NCBI GenBank assembly: GCA_026874595.1 | Contig: CM049314.1 | Coordinates: forward strand, 52,621,812-52,685,811 | Reading direction: 5' to 3' | Source: Sipunculus nudus | Taxonomy: Eukaryota > Annelida > Sipuncula > Golfingiida > Sipunculidae | Length of the DNA stretch: 64,000 nt | Shown here: piece after piece, positions 1 through 13,429 of the stretch | How the letters are laid out: each line of letters begins with the position of its first letter | Numbering within the stretch: the stretch's first letter is position 1 | The notes under the pieces: generated by a model | Databases searched by the model: none | What the model saw: only the letters and a program-made list of their open reading frames with translations | Told to the model about the DNA's origin: nothing | Made by a program: the position numbers and the translations under genes

Positions 1-2590
1 CATTAAACACAGGATCATAAACCATGTTCACTAAATAAGGTTCCCATTAAACAGGGGGTCATAAACCATGTACACTTAATAGGGTTCCAGTTAAACATGG
101 GATAATAAACCTTGTACAGTAAATAGGGTTCCAGTTAAACATGGGATCATAAACCATGTACACTAAATAGGGTTCAAATTAAACACAGGATCATAAACCA
201 TGTACACTTAATAGGGTTCCCATTAAACACAGGATCATAAACCATGTACACTAAATAGGGTTCCAATTAAACATGGGATCAATAACCATGTACACTATAT
301 AGGGTTCCCACTAAACACAGGATCATAAACCATGTACACTAAATAGGGTTCAAATTAAACACGGGATCATAAACCATGTACACTAAATAGGGTTCCAATT
401 AAACATGGGATCATAAACCATGTACACTAAATAGGGTTCCCATTAAACACAGGATCATAAACTATGTACACTAAATAGGGTTCCAATTAAACACGGGATC
501 ATAAACCATGTACACTAAATAGGGTTCCCATTAAACACGGGATCATAAACCATGTACACTAAATAGAGTTCCAATTAAACATGGGATCATAAACCATGTA
601 CACTAAATAGGGTTCCCATTAAACACGCGATCATAAACCATGTACACTAAATAGGGTTCCCATTTAACACGGGATCATGAACCATATACACTAAATAGGG
701 TCCCTTTAAACACAGGATCATAAACCATTTACACTAAATAGGGTTCCCTTTAAACACAGTCATAAACCATGTACACTAAATAGGGTTCCCATTAAACACA
801 GGATCATAAACCATGTACACTAAATAGGGTTCCCATAAAACCAGGATCATAAACCATGTACACTAAATAGGGTTCCAATTAAACATGGGATCATAAACCA
901 TGTACACCAAATAGGGTTTCAATTAAACATGGGATCATAAAACCATATACACTAATAGGGTTCCCATTAAACACAGGATCATGAACCATGTACACTAAAT
1001 AGGGTTTCAATTAAACACAGGATCATAAACCATGTACACTAAATAGGGTTCCCATTAAACACAGGATCATAAACCATGTTCACTAAATAAGGTTCCCATT
1101 AAACAGGGGGTCATAAACCATGTACACTTAATAGGGCTCCAGTTAAACATGGGATAATAAACCTTGTACAGTAAATAGGGTTCCAGTTAAACATGGGATC
1201 ATAAACCATGTACACTAAATAGGGTTCAAATTAAACACAGGATCATAAACCATGTACACTAAATAGGGTTCCCATTAAACACAGGATCATAAACCATGTA
1301 CACTAAATAGGGTTCCAATTAAACATGGGATCAATAACCATGTACACTATATAGGGTTCCCACTAAACACAGGATCATAAACCATGTACACTAAATAGGG
1401 TTCAAATTAAACACGGGATCATAAACCATGTACACTAAATAGGGTTCCAATTAAACAAGGGATCATAAACCATGTACACTAAATAGGGTTCCCATTAAAC
1501 ACAGGATCATAAACTATGTACACTAAATAGGGTTCCAATTAAACACGGGATCATAAACCATGTACACTAAATAGGGTTCCCATTAAACACGGGATCATAA
1601 ACCATGTACACTAAATAGAGTTCCAATTAAACATGGGATCATAAACCATGTACACTAAATAGGGTTCCCATTAAACACGCGATCATAACCATGTACACTA
1701 AATAGGGTTCCCATTTAACACGGGATCATGAACCATATACACTAAATAGGGTCCCTTTAAACACAGGATCATAAACCATTTACACTAAATAGGGTTCCCT
1801 TTAAACACAGTCATAATCCATGTACACTAATTAGGGTTCCCATTAAACACAGGATCATAAACCATGTACACTAAATAGGGTTCCCATAAAACCAGGATCA
1901 TAAACCATGTACACTAAATAGGGTTCCAATTAAACATGGGATCATAAACCATGTACACCAAATAGGGTTTCAATTAAACATGGGATCATAAAACCATATA
2001 CACTAATAGGGTTCCCATTAAACACAGGATCATAAACCATGTACACTAAATAGGGATCCCTTTAAACACAGTCATAAACCATGTACACTAAATAGGGTTC
2101 CCATTAAACACAGGATCATAAACCATGTACACTAAATAGGGTTCCCATTAAACACAGGATCATAAACCATGTACACTAAATAGGGTTTCAATTAAACATG
2201 GGATCATAAACCATGTACACTAAATAGGGTTTTAATTAAACATGGGATCATAAACCATGTACACTAAATAGGGTTTCCATTAAATACAGGATCATAAACC
2301 ATGTATGCTAAATAGGGTTCCAATTAAACATGGGATCATAAAACTATGTACACTAAATAGGGTTCCAATTAAACATGGGATCATAAACCATGTACACTAA
2401 ATAGGGTTCCCATTAAACACAGGATCATAAAACATGGACATAAAATAGGGTTCCCATTAAACATGGGATCATAAACCATGTACACTAAATAATGTTCCAA
2501 TTAAACATGGGATCATAAACCATGTACAGTAAATAGGGTTCCCATTAAACACAGAATCATAAACCATGTACACCAAATAGGGTTCCAACT
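1..2590. repeat. 44-bp tandem array with ~1052-bp higher-order repeat
   Basis: About 59 head-to-tail copies of a unit of about 44 bp, recognisable by ATCATAAACCATGTACACTA followed by AATAGGGTTCC and ATTAAACA. The array runs off the left edge, so its true length is unknown. A run of variant units starting at 1 (GTTCACTAAATAAGG, then ACAGGGGGTC) recurs in the same order at about 1053, giving a higher-order period of about 1052 bp (roughly 24 units). After about 2040 the order diverges. It lies in the intron upstream of transporter exon A. No coding potential is supported. Confidence 0.95.
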
Positions 2591-2743
2591 AAACAAAGTG
2601 AACACTATTTAAGTGATCCTGGAAATACGACCTGGCAGCTATAACAGTTTAGTTGTTATTTTGTTACCACTTTATATGCAAGAAGTTCTTTCATGGCATG
2701 CTTTGTTGCTATGTTGAGCAGTGGTTGTCTGTGTTTCCATCAG

Positions 2744-2974
2744 CGCGGAGCCCAGTGTTCTCTCACCTGAGTGCCTCGTTACAAGGACTTTGGACCATTC
2801 GAGCCTTTGGGGTACAAAACAAGTTCATCGAGGAGTTTGACGTCCACCAGAACCTCCATACCTCTGCATGGTTTTTGTTCCTGGCCACGACGCGCTGGTT
2901 TGCCGTCAGACTTGACTTGCTGTGTGCTGCTTTTGTTACCGCAGTGTCATTCTGCAGTGTGCTTGCTTCTAACA
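2744..2974 (+). CDS. ABCC4: ABCC4-like transporter, exon A (end of TMD2)
   Basis: This internal exon encodes [20 protein letters not shown], then [16 protein letters not shown] and a hydrophobic stretch ending SVLASN. The match is to the second transmembrane domain of ABCC4/MRP4, an ATP-driven exporter of organic anions and cyclic nucleotides in the plasma membrane. RSPVFSHL and [10 protein letters not shown] belong to an intracellular loop that couples to the ATPase domain; the hydrophobic end is the penultimate membrane helix. The acceptor is TTTCCATCAG before 2744 and the donor GTAAGT is at 2975. The exon opens with two bases of a split codon and leaves one base over, which exon B completes. 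All earlier exons are outside the window. An ATG at 2653 upstream is intronic and is not the start. The choice of ABCC4 over other ABCC members is from remembered family sequence. Confidence 0.95.
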
Positions 2975-3290
2975 GTAAGTCTTTCATTGTCATTGTTTGT
3001 AGGCCTACAGATTGTTCTAAGCTTGAATTAACTAACTTATTACATCAGTTTCCTATCACAGACAATATTATATGACTCAAAAGATATATATTAATATAAA
3101 ACAAAGTTTTCTTTGGTATTTTTCTCTGAGGATCTGTTGAAAGAGGTGACATACATCATTGATTGTAAATCAACTGAGCTATAATCATAAAATCTGACTG
3201 TTAATCCAGTTATCTCAGAGCATCTCTTAATATGTCATTCAGACCACAGTTTTCCAGAATTGCACATGAATCATAGTTTTTCCATCACAA
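2975..3290. other. Start of intron A-B, no feature seen
   Basis: AT-rich intron sequence between the exon A donor and the next tandem array. I see no gene, no repeat boundary and no RNA feature. Confidence 0.6.
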
Positions 3291-6200
3291 CCAAGAGTAA
3301 CCAGTCGCCCTGCTCCTTAATTGATAGTAACCAGTCACCCCACATCCTTACTTGATAGTAACCAGTCACCCTGCTCCTTACTTGATAGTTACCAGTCACC
3401 CTGCTCCTTACTTGATAGTAACCAGTCACCCTGCTCCTTACTTGATAGTAACCAGTCACCCTGCTCCTTACTTGATAGTAACCAGTCACCCTGCTCCTTA
3501 CTTGATAGTAACCAGTCACCCTGCTCCTTACTTGATAGTAACCAGTCACCCTGCTCCTTACTTGATAGTAACCAGTCACCCTGCTCCTTACTTGATAGTA
3601 ACCAGTCACCCTGCTCCTTACTTGATAGTAACCAGTCACCCTGCTTCTTACTTGATAGTCACAAGTCACCCTGCTCCTTACTTGATAGTAACCAGTCACC
3701 CTGCTCCTTACTTGATAGTCACAAGTCACCCTGCTCTTTACTTGATAGAAACCAGTCACCCTGCTCATTACTTGATAGTAACAAGTCACCCTGCTCCTTA
3801 CTTGATAGTAACAAGTCACCCTGCTCTTTACTTGATAGTAACAAGTCACCCTGCTCCTTACTTGATAGTAACAAGTCACCCTGCTCTATAATTGATAGTA
3901 ACAAGTCACCCTGCTCTTTACTTGATAGTAACCAGTCACCCTGCTCCTTACTTGATAGTAACAAGTCACCCTGCTCTTTACTTGATAGTAACAAGTCACC
4001 CTGCTCCTTACTTGATAGTAACCAGTCACCCTGCTCCTTACTTGATAGTAACAAGTCACCCTGCTCCTTACTTGATAGTAACCAGTCACCCTGCTCTTTA
4101 CTTGATAGTAACCAGTCACCCTGCTCCTTACTTGATAGTAACCAGTCACCCTGCTCTTTACTTGATAGTAACCAGTCACCTTGCTCCTTACTTGATAGTA
4201 ACAAGTCACCCTGTTCCTTACTTGATAGTTACCAGTCACCCTGCTCCTTACTTGATAGTAACCAGTCACCCTGCTCCTTACTTGATAGTAACCAGTCACC
4301 CTGCTCCTTACTTGATAGTAACCAGTCACCCTGCTCCTTACCTGATAGTAACCAGTCACCCTGCTCCTTACCTGATAGTAACCAGTCACCCTGCTCCTTA
4401 CTTGATAGTAACCAGTCACCCTGCTCCTTACTTGATAGTAACCAGTCACCCTGCTCCTTACTTGATAGTAACCAGTCACCCTGCTCCTTACTTGATAGTA
4501 ACCAGTCACCCTGCTCCTTACTTGATAGTAACCAGTCACCCTGCTCCTTACTTGATAGTAACCAGTCACCCTGCTCCTTACTTGATAGTCACAAGTCACC
4601 CTGCTCCTTACTTGATAGTCACAAGTCACCCTGCTCTTTACTTGATAGAAACCAGTCACCCTGCTCTTTACTTGATAGTAACAAGTCACCCTGCTCCTTA
4701 CTTGATAGTAACAAGTCACCCTGCTCTTAACTTGATAGTAACAAGTCACCCTGCTCCTTACTTGATAGTAACAAGTCACCCTGCTCTATAATTGATAGTA
4801 ACAAGTCACCCTGCTCCTTACTTGATAGTAACCAGTCACCCTGCTCCTTACTTGATAGTAACAAGTCACCCTGCTCTTTACTTGATAGTAACAAGTCACC
4901 CTGCTCCTTACTTGATAGTAACCAGTCACCCTGCTCCTTACTTGATAGTAACAAGTCACCCTGCTCCTTACTTGATAGTAACCAGTCACCCTGCTCTTTA
5001 CTTGATAGTAACCAGTCACCCTGCTCCTTACTTGATAGTAACCAGTCACCCTGCTCTTTACTTGATAGAAACCAGTCACCTTGCTCCTTACTTGATAGTA
5101 ACAAGTCACCCTGTTCCTTACTTGATAGTTACCAGTCACCCTGCTCTTAACTTGATAGTAACCAGTCACCCTGCTCTTTACTTAATAGTAACCAGTCACC
5201 CTGCTCTTAACTTGATAGTTACCAGTCACCCTGCTCCTTACTTGATAGTAACCAATCACCCTGCTCCTTACTTGATAGTAACCAATCACCCTGCTCCTTA
5301 CTTCATAGTAACCAGTCACCCTGCTCTTAACTTGATAGTAACCAGTCACCCTGCTCCTTACTTGATAGTAACCAGTCACCCTGCTCCTTACTTGATAGTA
5401 ACCAGTCACCCTGCTCCTTACTTGATAGTAACAAGTCACCCTGCTCCTTACTTGATAGTAACCAGTCACCCTGCTCCTTACTTGATAGTAACAAGTCACC
5501 CTGCTCTTTACTTGATAGTAACCAGTCACCCTTCTCTTCACTTGATAGTAACCAGTCACCCTGCTCTTTACGCGATAGTAACCAGTCACCCTGCTCTTTA
5601 CTTGATAGTTACCAGTCACCCTGCTCTTTACTTGATAGTAACAAGTCACCCTGCTCCTTACTTGATAGTAACCAGTCACCCTGCTCCTTACTTGATAGTA
5701 ACCAGTCACCCTGCTCCTTACTTGATAGTAACCAGTCACCCTGCTCCTTACTTGATAGTAACCAGTCACCCTGCTCCTTACTTGATAGTAACCAGTCACC
5801 CTGCTCCTTACCTGATAGTAACCAGTCACCCTGCTCCTTACCTGATAGTAACCAGTCACCCTGCTCCTTACTTGATAGTAACTAGTCACCCTGCTCCTTA
5901 CTTGATAGTAACCAGTCACCCTGCTCCTTACTTGATAGTAACCAGTCACCCTGCTCCTTACTTGATAGTAACCAGTCACCCTGCTCCTTACTTGATAGTA
6001 ACCAGTCACCCTGCTCCTTACTTGATAGTAACCAGTCACCCTGCTCCTTACTTGATAGTAACAAGTCACCCTGCTCTATACTTGATAGTAACAAGTCACC
6101 CTGCTCCTTACTTGATAGTCACAAGTCACCCTGCTCTTTACTTGATAGAAACCAGTCACCCTGCTCTTTACTTGATAGTAACAAGTCACCCTGCTCCTTA

Positions 6201-9200
6201 CTTGATAGTAACAAGTCACCCTGCTCTTTACTTGATAGTAACAAGTCACCCTGCTCCTTACTTGATAGTAACAAGTCACCCTGCTCTATAATTGATAGTA
6301 ACAAGTCACCCTGCTCTTTACTTGATAGTAACCAGTCACCCTGCTCCTTACTTGATAGTAACAAGTCACCCTGCTCTTTACTTGATAGTAACAAGTCACC
6401 CTGCTCCTTACTTGATAGTAACCAGTCACCCTGCTCCTTACTTGATAGTAACAAGTCACCCTGCTCCTTACTTGATAGTAACCAGTCACCCTGCTCTTTA
6501 CTTGATAGTAACCAGTCACCCTGCTCTTTACTTGATAGTTACCAGTCACCCTGCTCTTTACTTGATAGTAACAAGTCACCCTGCTCCTTACTTGATAGTA
6601 ACCAGTCACCCTGCTCCATACTTGATAGTAACCAGTCACCCTGCTCCTTACTTGATAGTAACCAGTCACCCTGCTCCTTACTTGATAGTAACCAGTCACC
6701 CTGCTCCTTACTTGATAGTAACCAGTCACCCTGCTCCTTACCTGATAGTAACCAGTCACCCTGCTCCTTACCTGATAGTAACCAGTCACCCTGCTCCTTA
6801 CTTGATAGTAACCAGTCACCCTGCTCCTTACTTGATAGTAACCAGTCACCCTGCTCCTTACTTGATAGTAACCAGTCACCCTGCTCCTTACTTGATAGTA
6901 ACCAGTCACCCTGCTCCTTACTTGATAGTAACCAGTCACCCTGCTCCTTACTTGATAGTAACCAGTCACCCTGCTCCTTACTTGATAGTAACAAGTCACC
7001 CTGCTCTATACTTGATAGTAACAAGTCACCCTGCTCCTTACTTGATAGTCACAAGTCACCCTGCTCTTTACTTGATAGAAACCAGTCACCCTGCTCTTTA
7101 CTTGATAGTAACAAGTCACCCTGCTCCTTACTTGATAGTAACAAGTCACCCTGCTCTTTACTTGATAGTAACAAGTCACCCTGCTCCTTACTTGATAGTA
7201 ACAAGTCACCCTGCTCTATAATTGATAGTAACAAGTCACCCTGCTCTTTACTTGATAGTAACCAGTCACCCTGCTCCTTACTTGATAGTAACAAGTCACC
7301 CTGCTCTTTACTTGATAGTAACAAGTCACCCTGCTCCTTACTTGATAGTAACCAGTCACCCTGCTCCTTACTTGATAGTAACAAGTCACCCTGCTCCTTA
7401 CTTGATAGTAACCAGTCACCCTGCTCTTTACTTGATAGTAACCAGTCACCCTGCTCCTTACTTGATAGTAACCAGTCACCCTGCTCTTTACTTGATAGTA
7501 ACCAGTCACCTTGCTCCTTACTTGATAGTAACAAGTCACCCTGTTCCTTACTTGATAGTTACCAGTCACCCTGCTCCTTACTTGATAGTAACCAGTCACC
7601 CTGCTCCTTACTTGATAGTAACCAGTCACCCTGCTCCTTACTTGATAGTAACCAGTCACCCTGCTCCTTACCTGATAGTAACCAGTCACCCTGCTCCTTA
7701 CCTGATAGTAACCAGTCACCCTGCTCCTTACTTGATAGTAACCAGTCACCCTGCTCCTTACTTGATAGTAACCAGTCACCCTGCTCCTTACTTGATAGTA
7801 ACCAGTCACCCTGCTCCTTACTTGATAGTAACCAGTCACCCTGCTCCTTACTTGATAGTAACCAGTCACCCTGCTCCTTACTTGATAGTAACCAGTCACC
7901 CTGCTCCTTACTTGATAGTCACAAGTCACCCTGCTCTATACTTGATACTAACAAGTCACCCTGCTCCTTACTTGATAGTCACAAGTCACCCTGCTCTTTA
8001 CTTGATAGAAACCAGTCACCCTGCTCTTTACTTGATAGTAACAAGTCACCCTGCTCCTTACTTGATAGTAACAAGTCACCCTGCTCTTTACTTGATAGTA
8101 ACAAGTCACCCTGCTCCTTACTTGATAGTAACAAGTCACCCTGCTCTATAATTGATAGTAACAAGTCACCCTGCTCTTTACTTGATAGTAACCAGTCACC
8201 CTGCTCCTTACTTGATAGTAACAAGTCACCCTGCTCTTTACTTGATAGTAACAAGTCACCCTGCTCCTTACTTGATAGTAACCAGTCACCCTGCTCCTTA
8301 CTTGATAGTAACAAGTCACCTTGCTCCTTACTTGATAGTAACCAGTCACCCTGCTCTTTACTTGATAGTAACCAGTCACCCTGCTCCTTACTTGATAGTA
8401 ACCAGTCACCCTGCTCTTTACTTGATAGTAACCAGTCACCTTGCTCCTTACTTGATAGTAACAAGTCACCCTGTTCCTTACTTGATAGTTACCAGTCACC
8501 CTGCTCTTAACTTGATAGTAACCAATCACCCTGCTCTTTACTTAATAGTAACCAGTCACCCTGCTCTTAACTTGATAGTTACCAGTCACCCTGCTCCTTA
8601 CTTGATAGTAACCAATCACCCTGCTCCTTACTTGATAGTAACCAGTCACCCTGCTCCTTACTTCATAGTAACCAGTCACCCTGCTCTTAACTTAATAGTA
8701 ACCAGTCACCCTGCTCCTTACTTGATAGTAACCAGTCACCCTGCTCCTTACTTGATAGTAACCAGTCACCCTGCTCCTTACTTGATAGTAACAAGTCACC
8801 CTGCTCCTTACTTGATAGTAACCAGTCACCCTGCTCCTTACTTGATAGTAACAAGTCACCCTGCTCTTTACTTGATAGTAACCAGTCACCCTGCTCTTTA
8901 CTTGATAGTAACCAGTCACCCTGCTCTTTACGCGAGAGTAACCAGTCACCCTGCTCTTTACTTGATAGTTACCAGTCACCCTGCTCTTTACTTGATAGTA
9001 ACAAGTCACCCTGCTCCTTACTTGATAGTAACCAGTCACCCTGCTCCTTACTTGATAGTAACCAGTCACCCTGCTCTTTACTTGATAGTAACCAGTCACC
9101 CTGCTCCTTACTTGATAGTAACAAGTCACCCTGCTCCTTACTTGATAGTAACCAGTCACCCTGCTCTTTACTTGATAGTAACCAGTCACCCTGCTCCTTA

Positions 9201-10545
9201 CTTGATAGTAACCAGTCACCCTGCTCTTTACTTGATAGTAACAAGTCACCCAGCTCCTTACTTGATAGTAACCAGTCACCCTGCTCTTTACTTGATAGTA
9301 ACCAGTCACCCTGCTCTTTACTTGATAGTAACAAGTCACCCTGCTCTTTACTTGATAGTAACAAGTCACCCTGCCCTTTACTTGATAGTAACATGTTACC
9401 CTGCTCTTTACTTGATAGTAACAAGTCACCCTGCTCCTTACTTGATAGTAACAAGTCACCCTGCTCCTTACTTGATAGTAACCAGTCACCCTGCTCCTTA
9501 CTTGATATTAACCAGTCACCCTGCTCTTTACTTGATAGTAACCAGTCACCCTGCTCCTTACTTGATAGTAACCAGTCACCCTGCTCCTTACTTGATAGTA
9601 ACAAGTCACCCTGCTCTTTACTTGATAGCAACAAGTCACCCTGTTCCTTACTTGATAGTAACAAGTCACCCTGCTCTTTACTTGATAGTAACAAGTCACC
9701 CTGCTCTTTACTTGATAGTAACAAGTCACCCTGCTCCTTACTTGATAGTAACAAGTCACCCTGCTCTTTACTTGATAGTAACAAGTCACCCTGCTCTTTA
9801 CTTGATAGTAACAAGTCACCCTGCTCTTTACTTGATAGTAACAAGTCACCCTGCTCTTTACTTGATAGTAACAAGTCACCCTGCTCTTTACTTGATAGTA
9901 ACCAGTTACCCTGCTTCTTACTTGATAGTAACAAGTCACCCTGCTCCTTACTTGAAAGTAACCAGTCACCCTGCTCCTTACTTGATAGTAACCAGTCACC
10001 CTGCTCCTTACTTGATAGTAACCAGTCACCCTGCTCTTTACATGATAGTAACAAGTCACCCTGTTCCTTACATGATAGTAACAAGTCACCCTGCTCCTTA
10101 CTTGATAGTAACCAGTCACCCTGTCCCTTACTTGATAGTAACCAGTCACCCTGTCCCTTACTTGATAGTTACTAGTCACCCTGCTCCTTACTTGATAGTA
10201 ACAAGTCACCCTGTCCCTTACTTGATAGTTACTAGTCACCCTGCTCTTTACTTGATAGTAACCAGTCACCCTGCTCCTTACTTGACATTAACGAGTCACC
10301 CTGTCCCTTACTTGATAGTTACCAGTCACCTAGCTCCTTGCGCACTATTGACTAGTTACCCTGCTCTTTACTTGATAGTAACCAGTCGCCCCACATCCTT
10401 ATTTGATAGTAACAAGTCACCCTGCTCCTTACGCGATATTGACCAGTTACCCTGCTACTTAGTTGATAGTAACAAGTCACTCTGCTCCTTTCTTGATAGT
10501 AACCAGTCACCCAGTCCCTTACTTGATAATAACCAGTAACTCTTA
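3291..10545. repeat. 30-bp tandem array, ~240 copies, with ~930-bp higher-order repeat
   Basis: About 240 near-perfect 30-bp units, recognised by ACTTGATAGTAACCAGTCAC and CCTGCTCCTT. Common variants are AACAAGTCACC for AACCAGTCACC, CTTTA for CCTTA, and a rare CTCTATAATTGATAG. That rare unit occurs near 3882, 4782, 6282, 7212 and 8142, and a second rare unit (CTCTATACTTG) near 6072, 7002 and 7932. This shows a dominant higher-order period of 930 bp (31 units), with 900 and 1500 bp intervals as well. The left edge (3291-3360) and right edge (about 10270-10545) are more divergent. Because 30 is divisible by three, several frames on both strands are stop-free for hundreds of codons. The array sits wholly inside intron A-B, so these frames are not called as genes. 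Confidence 0.97.
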
Positions 10546-11749
10546 CTATCTTTATTAAATTTTACTGCTGATTTTACCATAGCACTATGTTCTTTAAGCT
10601 GAAATGAGCAGTTAATATCCAGACACTTAACACAAATTCTTTGTGTGTTTATAAATAGTTGTCTAGACTGTTGTCATTGAAAGCACATCAGAACACTAGA
10701 TGTTAAACCAAGACTGAGCTGGTATTAGATCTTTTACATTAGATTTTATTAGATCTTTAAGATCCTTTTTAAGGGAATCAGTGTGAGCTTATGTGATGGC
10801 TTGACACTGTCTGTCTGCTGTCAATCATCTGCCGTATGTTTACCTAACATGCTATCTCAAAACCCATTAGAGCTAGAAGCACCAAATTTTGTGGAAGAAT
10901 CAGTCAACTTTATCGGATTTACCGTATTTTTGATAACTGCATTTACTGAGATTTAAAAAAGAAAAAGCTAAAAACAGCTTTAAAAATCTTCTTCTCCAAA
11001 ACTGTCTAGCCAAGTTGTCCAATATTTCACAAAAATAATTACGGGAAAAATCTCAAGTTTGTTTGAATGGTTCCATTTTGGTGATTTTTGGCTGAGTTAC
11101 AGGAAGCTGAACTTGGTCTATTGGTCTAAAAAGCATACTAAAATTACAATCTCAAAAATGGCTTGAGCCATTATGCAAGTATTGGTCACATGGGTCATAT
11201 TTGAAATTATGGCATTTGTGGCGCCACTTGCATCGACCTTTGTTGTATGGGAGTCATCAGTCAGCAGTCACATATCAAATGTTGTTGGATTGAACTTTTT
11301 GTGGCGCCACCAGCATTAACTACATTTTATGAGGAAAAGGCTTGAAAATCCTTAATTTCAAAATCATTTAGCCAAATTGTTCAGTATTTCACAGAAATAA
11401 TCCTAGAGATGAGCTTTCTCAAATTTGTTAAAATGGTTTGGGTTCGATTAATTTTGGCAGAGCCTCCAGAATTTGAACTCATTCATTTGGCAAAGTAAGC
11501 ATACTAATATAAAAACCTCAGAAACGACAGGTGCTAGCATCACCAGGTTTTGTGCAAATGTTGGTAACATGACTCATATTTGAAATGGAGTTTTATGTGA
11601 TGCCACATACACCATCCTGATTTTTACGAACAAAAAAGCTTCCAGTTTAAAAATGTTTTAAGATGAATTTGTCTAGCTGAATGGTTGAATTTTTTCACAA
11701 GAATTATCCAAGGTTAGGGTTTTCTCTATTTTAATAAAAATAGATTTGG
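10546..11749. repeat. Old interspersed repeat, GGCGCCAC-containing family
   Basis: Intron sequence with about 380-bp internally repeated segments. Each has a run like CCAAATTTTGTG...GAATGATTTTTGGCTGAGTTACAG, followed by a GTGGCGCCAC block (11219 and 11301). The same family is found near 59300-60370 in the downstream flank. No terminal structure could be fixed here and no coding frame is supported. Confidence 0.6.
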
Positions 11750-13429
11750 CACATTGAAAGTCATCTGAGCTATAGTGATCATTCTTTGTCTGTAGTCCAT
11801 CTAGCCGTCCATCCATCTGTCTGTGCATCTGTCAATTAACCAGGCACAAATTGTAACTGCTGGACCTGTATTTTCTAACTTTACATCAAGGGAGGTCCAT
11901 GAAAAATCTCCTTGGAAACCTGAAATTACATCTCTGTTACACATATCCTTCCAAGCTATGGGGCTCAGAAGTACCCCCCCCCCCCCCAGAATAATTAAAA
12001 ATTTGAAACAAAAGCTCCAGTACCTGAACAATTAATGCATTGATCACCATGATTCTTTGCATGCATATTCATCATGGAGTGTTTTATCAGTTTCTGCTGT
12101 CTAATCGAGCCATCTGGATTTTTAAAAAATTTTAACGCATTTTATTTTTCGGTTTTTGAGACCTTTAAAGGTGTGGTCATCTATTAACCGGGCACAAATC
12201 ATAATCATTGGACCTAGAAACTTCTTACTTGACATCCAGGGATGTCCATAAAAAATTGCCTTGGAAACCTAAAATTTGGTCTCTGTTACCTATATCCTTT
12301 GAGCTATGCTTCAGTTGAATGGGGTTACCACCTACAAAATTTGGCACTCAGATGATAAAATTCCTTTTTGTTAGCCCTCAGCCCTTAGGCTGAAGGGCTA
12401 TTGTTATCACCCAAGCTGTCCGTCCGGCGTCCAGCTTCCGGCTTCCATTAACTTTTACCTTGTGAGGGGAATATCTTGAAAAGGATTCACTATCAGAATT
12501 TTATTTCCACGGTAAAGATGTATATCAACAAAATCTCAGTCAAGTTCGAAGATGGGTGATCTTGACCTATTTTTCTACATTTTAGAGCTGATTATAGAAA
12601 AACACTTAGATGCTTATTACTCAGGAACCATTTGGTGGATTTTCACAAAACTTACTATGATTATTGGGACTGATAGTCTGTATCTGCTACACAAGTTTGG
12701 TGGCGCCACCTACAATTTCTGATTTTTAATGAACTTTATCAGATTTTTCAACTTTGGGCATGTGAGCGGGATATCTCTAAAAGGATTCACCGTAGGAATT
12801 TTAATTTTTTGGTGAAGATGTACATTGACAAAATCTCAGTCAAGTTCGAAGATGGGTGACCTTGACCTATCTTTCTGTGTTTTAGAGCTTATTATAGAAA
12901 AAACATTTAGAAGCTTATATCTCAGGAACCATTGGATGGATTTTCATAATACTTACTATGATCATAGGAACTAATGGTCTGTAACTGTGCACAAGTTTGG
13001 GGGCACCACCTACAATTTCTGATTTTTAATAAATTTTTCTTGGATTTTTCAATTTTGGCCTTGTGAGCGGGATATTTCTAAAAGGATTCACAATAGAAAT
13101 TTTGTTTCTTTGGTGAAGATGTATATCGACAAAATCTCGGTCAAGTTCGAAGATGGGTGACCTTGACTAGAATAGAATAAAACGTAGAAGCTTATTTTCA
13201 GGAAGCATTTGGGGGATTGTTATGAATCATGGTACATACCTCTCCATTTTAAATTTATAACTGAGACATGTACAGATATACATCCATGTGAGAACAGATA
13301 TTTAGTACTTGTTACTATTACCATCTCTAAACACTGTTCTTTTGGCTGAGGGCTTTTGTCAGCTTCTGCTGATATTCTAGTTAATGTCTTACTAGTCAGC
13401 TGAGTGTCATGACCCATGGGTCACATGTT
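11750..13429 (+). mobile_element. Hairpin element, AGCTCAG family (5'-truncated), with nested insertion
   Basis: This starts inside the 5' hairpin (AGTCATCTGAGCTATAG) and carries the typical interior: GTCCATC-rich tract, TTAACCAGGCACAAAT, GGAGGTCCATGAAAAATCTC, CTTGGAAACCTGAAATTA. It ends with the family's 3' terminus at 13397-13429: CAGCTGAGTGTCATGACC, then the palindrome TGACCCATGGGTCA. The extreme 5' end (TTTAGCTCAGCTGAC) is missing. A second element of another family (12371-13380) is inserted near its 3' end. It is non-autonomous, with no protein frame. Confidence 0.75.
12371..13380 (+). mobile_element. Hairpin element, AGCCCTCAGCC family, nested
   Basis: The 5' end forms a hairpin: AGCCCTCAGCC, loop, GGCTGAAGGGCT. 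The 3' part carries the inverted partner GGCTGAGGGCT (13343-13354), a small hairpin TCAGC-TTCT-GCTGA, then TATTCTAG and TT. Inside are about two and a half tandem copies of a unit of about 305 bp containing AAATCTCAGTCAAGTTCGAA and GATGGGTGACCTTGAC. The flanks continue the surrounding AGCTCAG-family element, so this is a later insertion. The plan (hairpin, subterminal inverted repeat, 3' hairpin, CTAG end, internal repeats) is that of Helentron-associated elements; that assignment is inference. Confidence 0.7.

Noticed and set aside
2653-3075. 140-codon frame as a complete gene
   Set aside because: Only 2744-2974 matches the transporter; both ends beyond that are intron, past a good acceptor and donor.
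3321-10539. Very long open frames (469, 499 and 795 codons on +, up to 371 on -) over the 30-bp array
   Set aside because: Any 30-bp repeat without a stop gives these. They lie in an intron of a confirmed gene, are open on both strands and have no domain or splice context.
3291-10545. Possible CRISPR array (30-bp repeats)
   Set aside because: There are no spacers: units are head to tail. The host DNA is eukaryotic with spliced exons.
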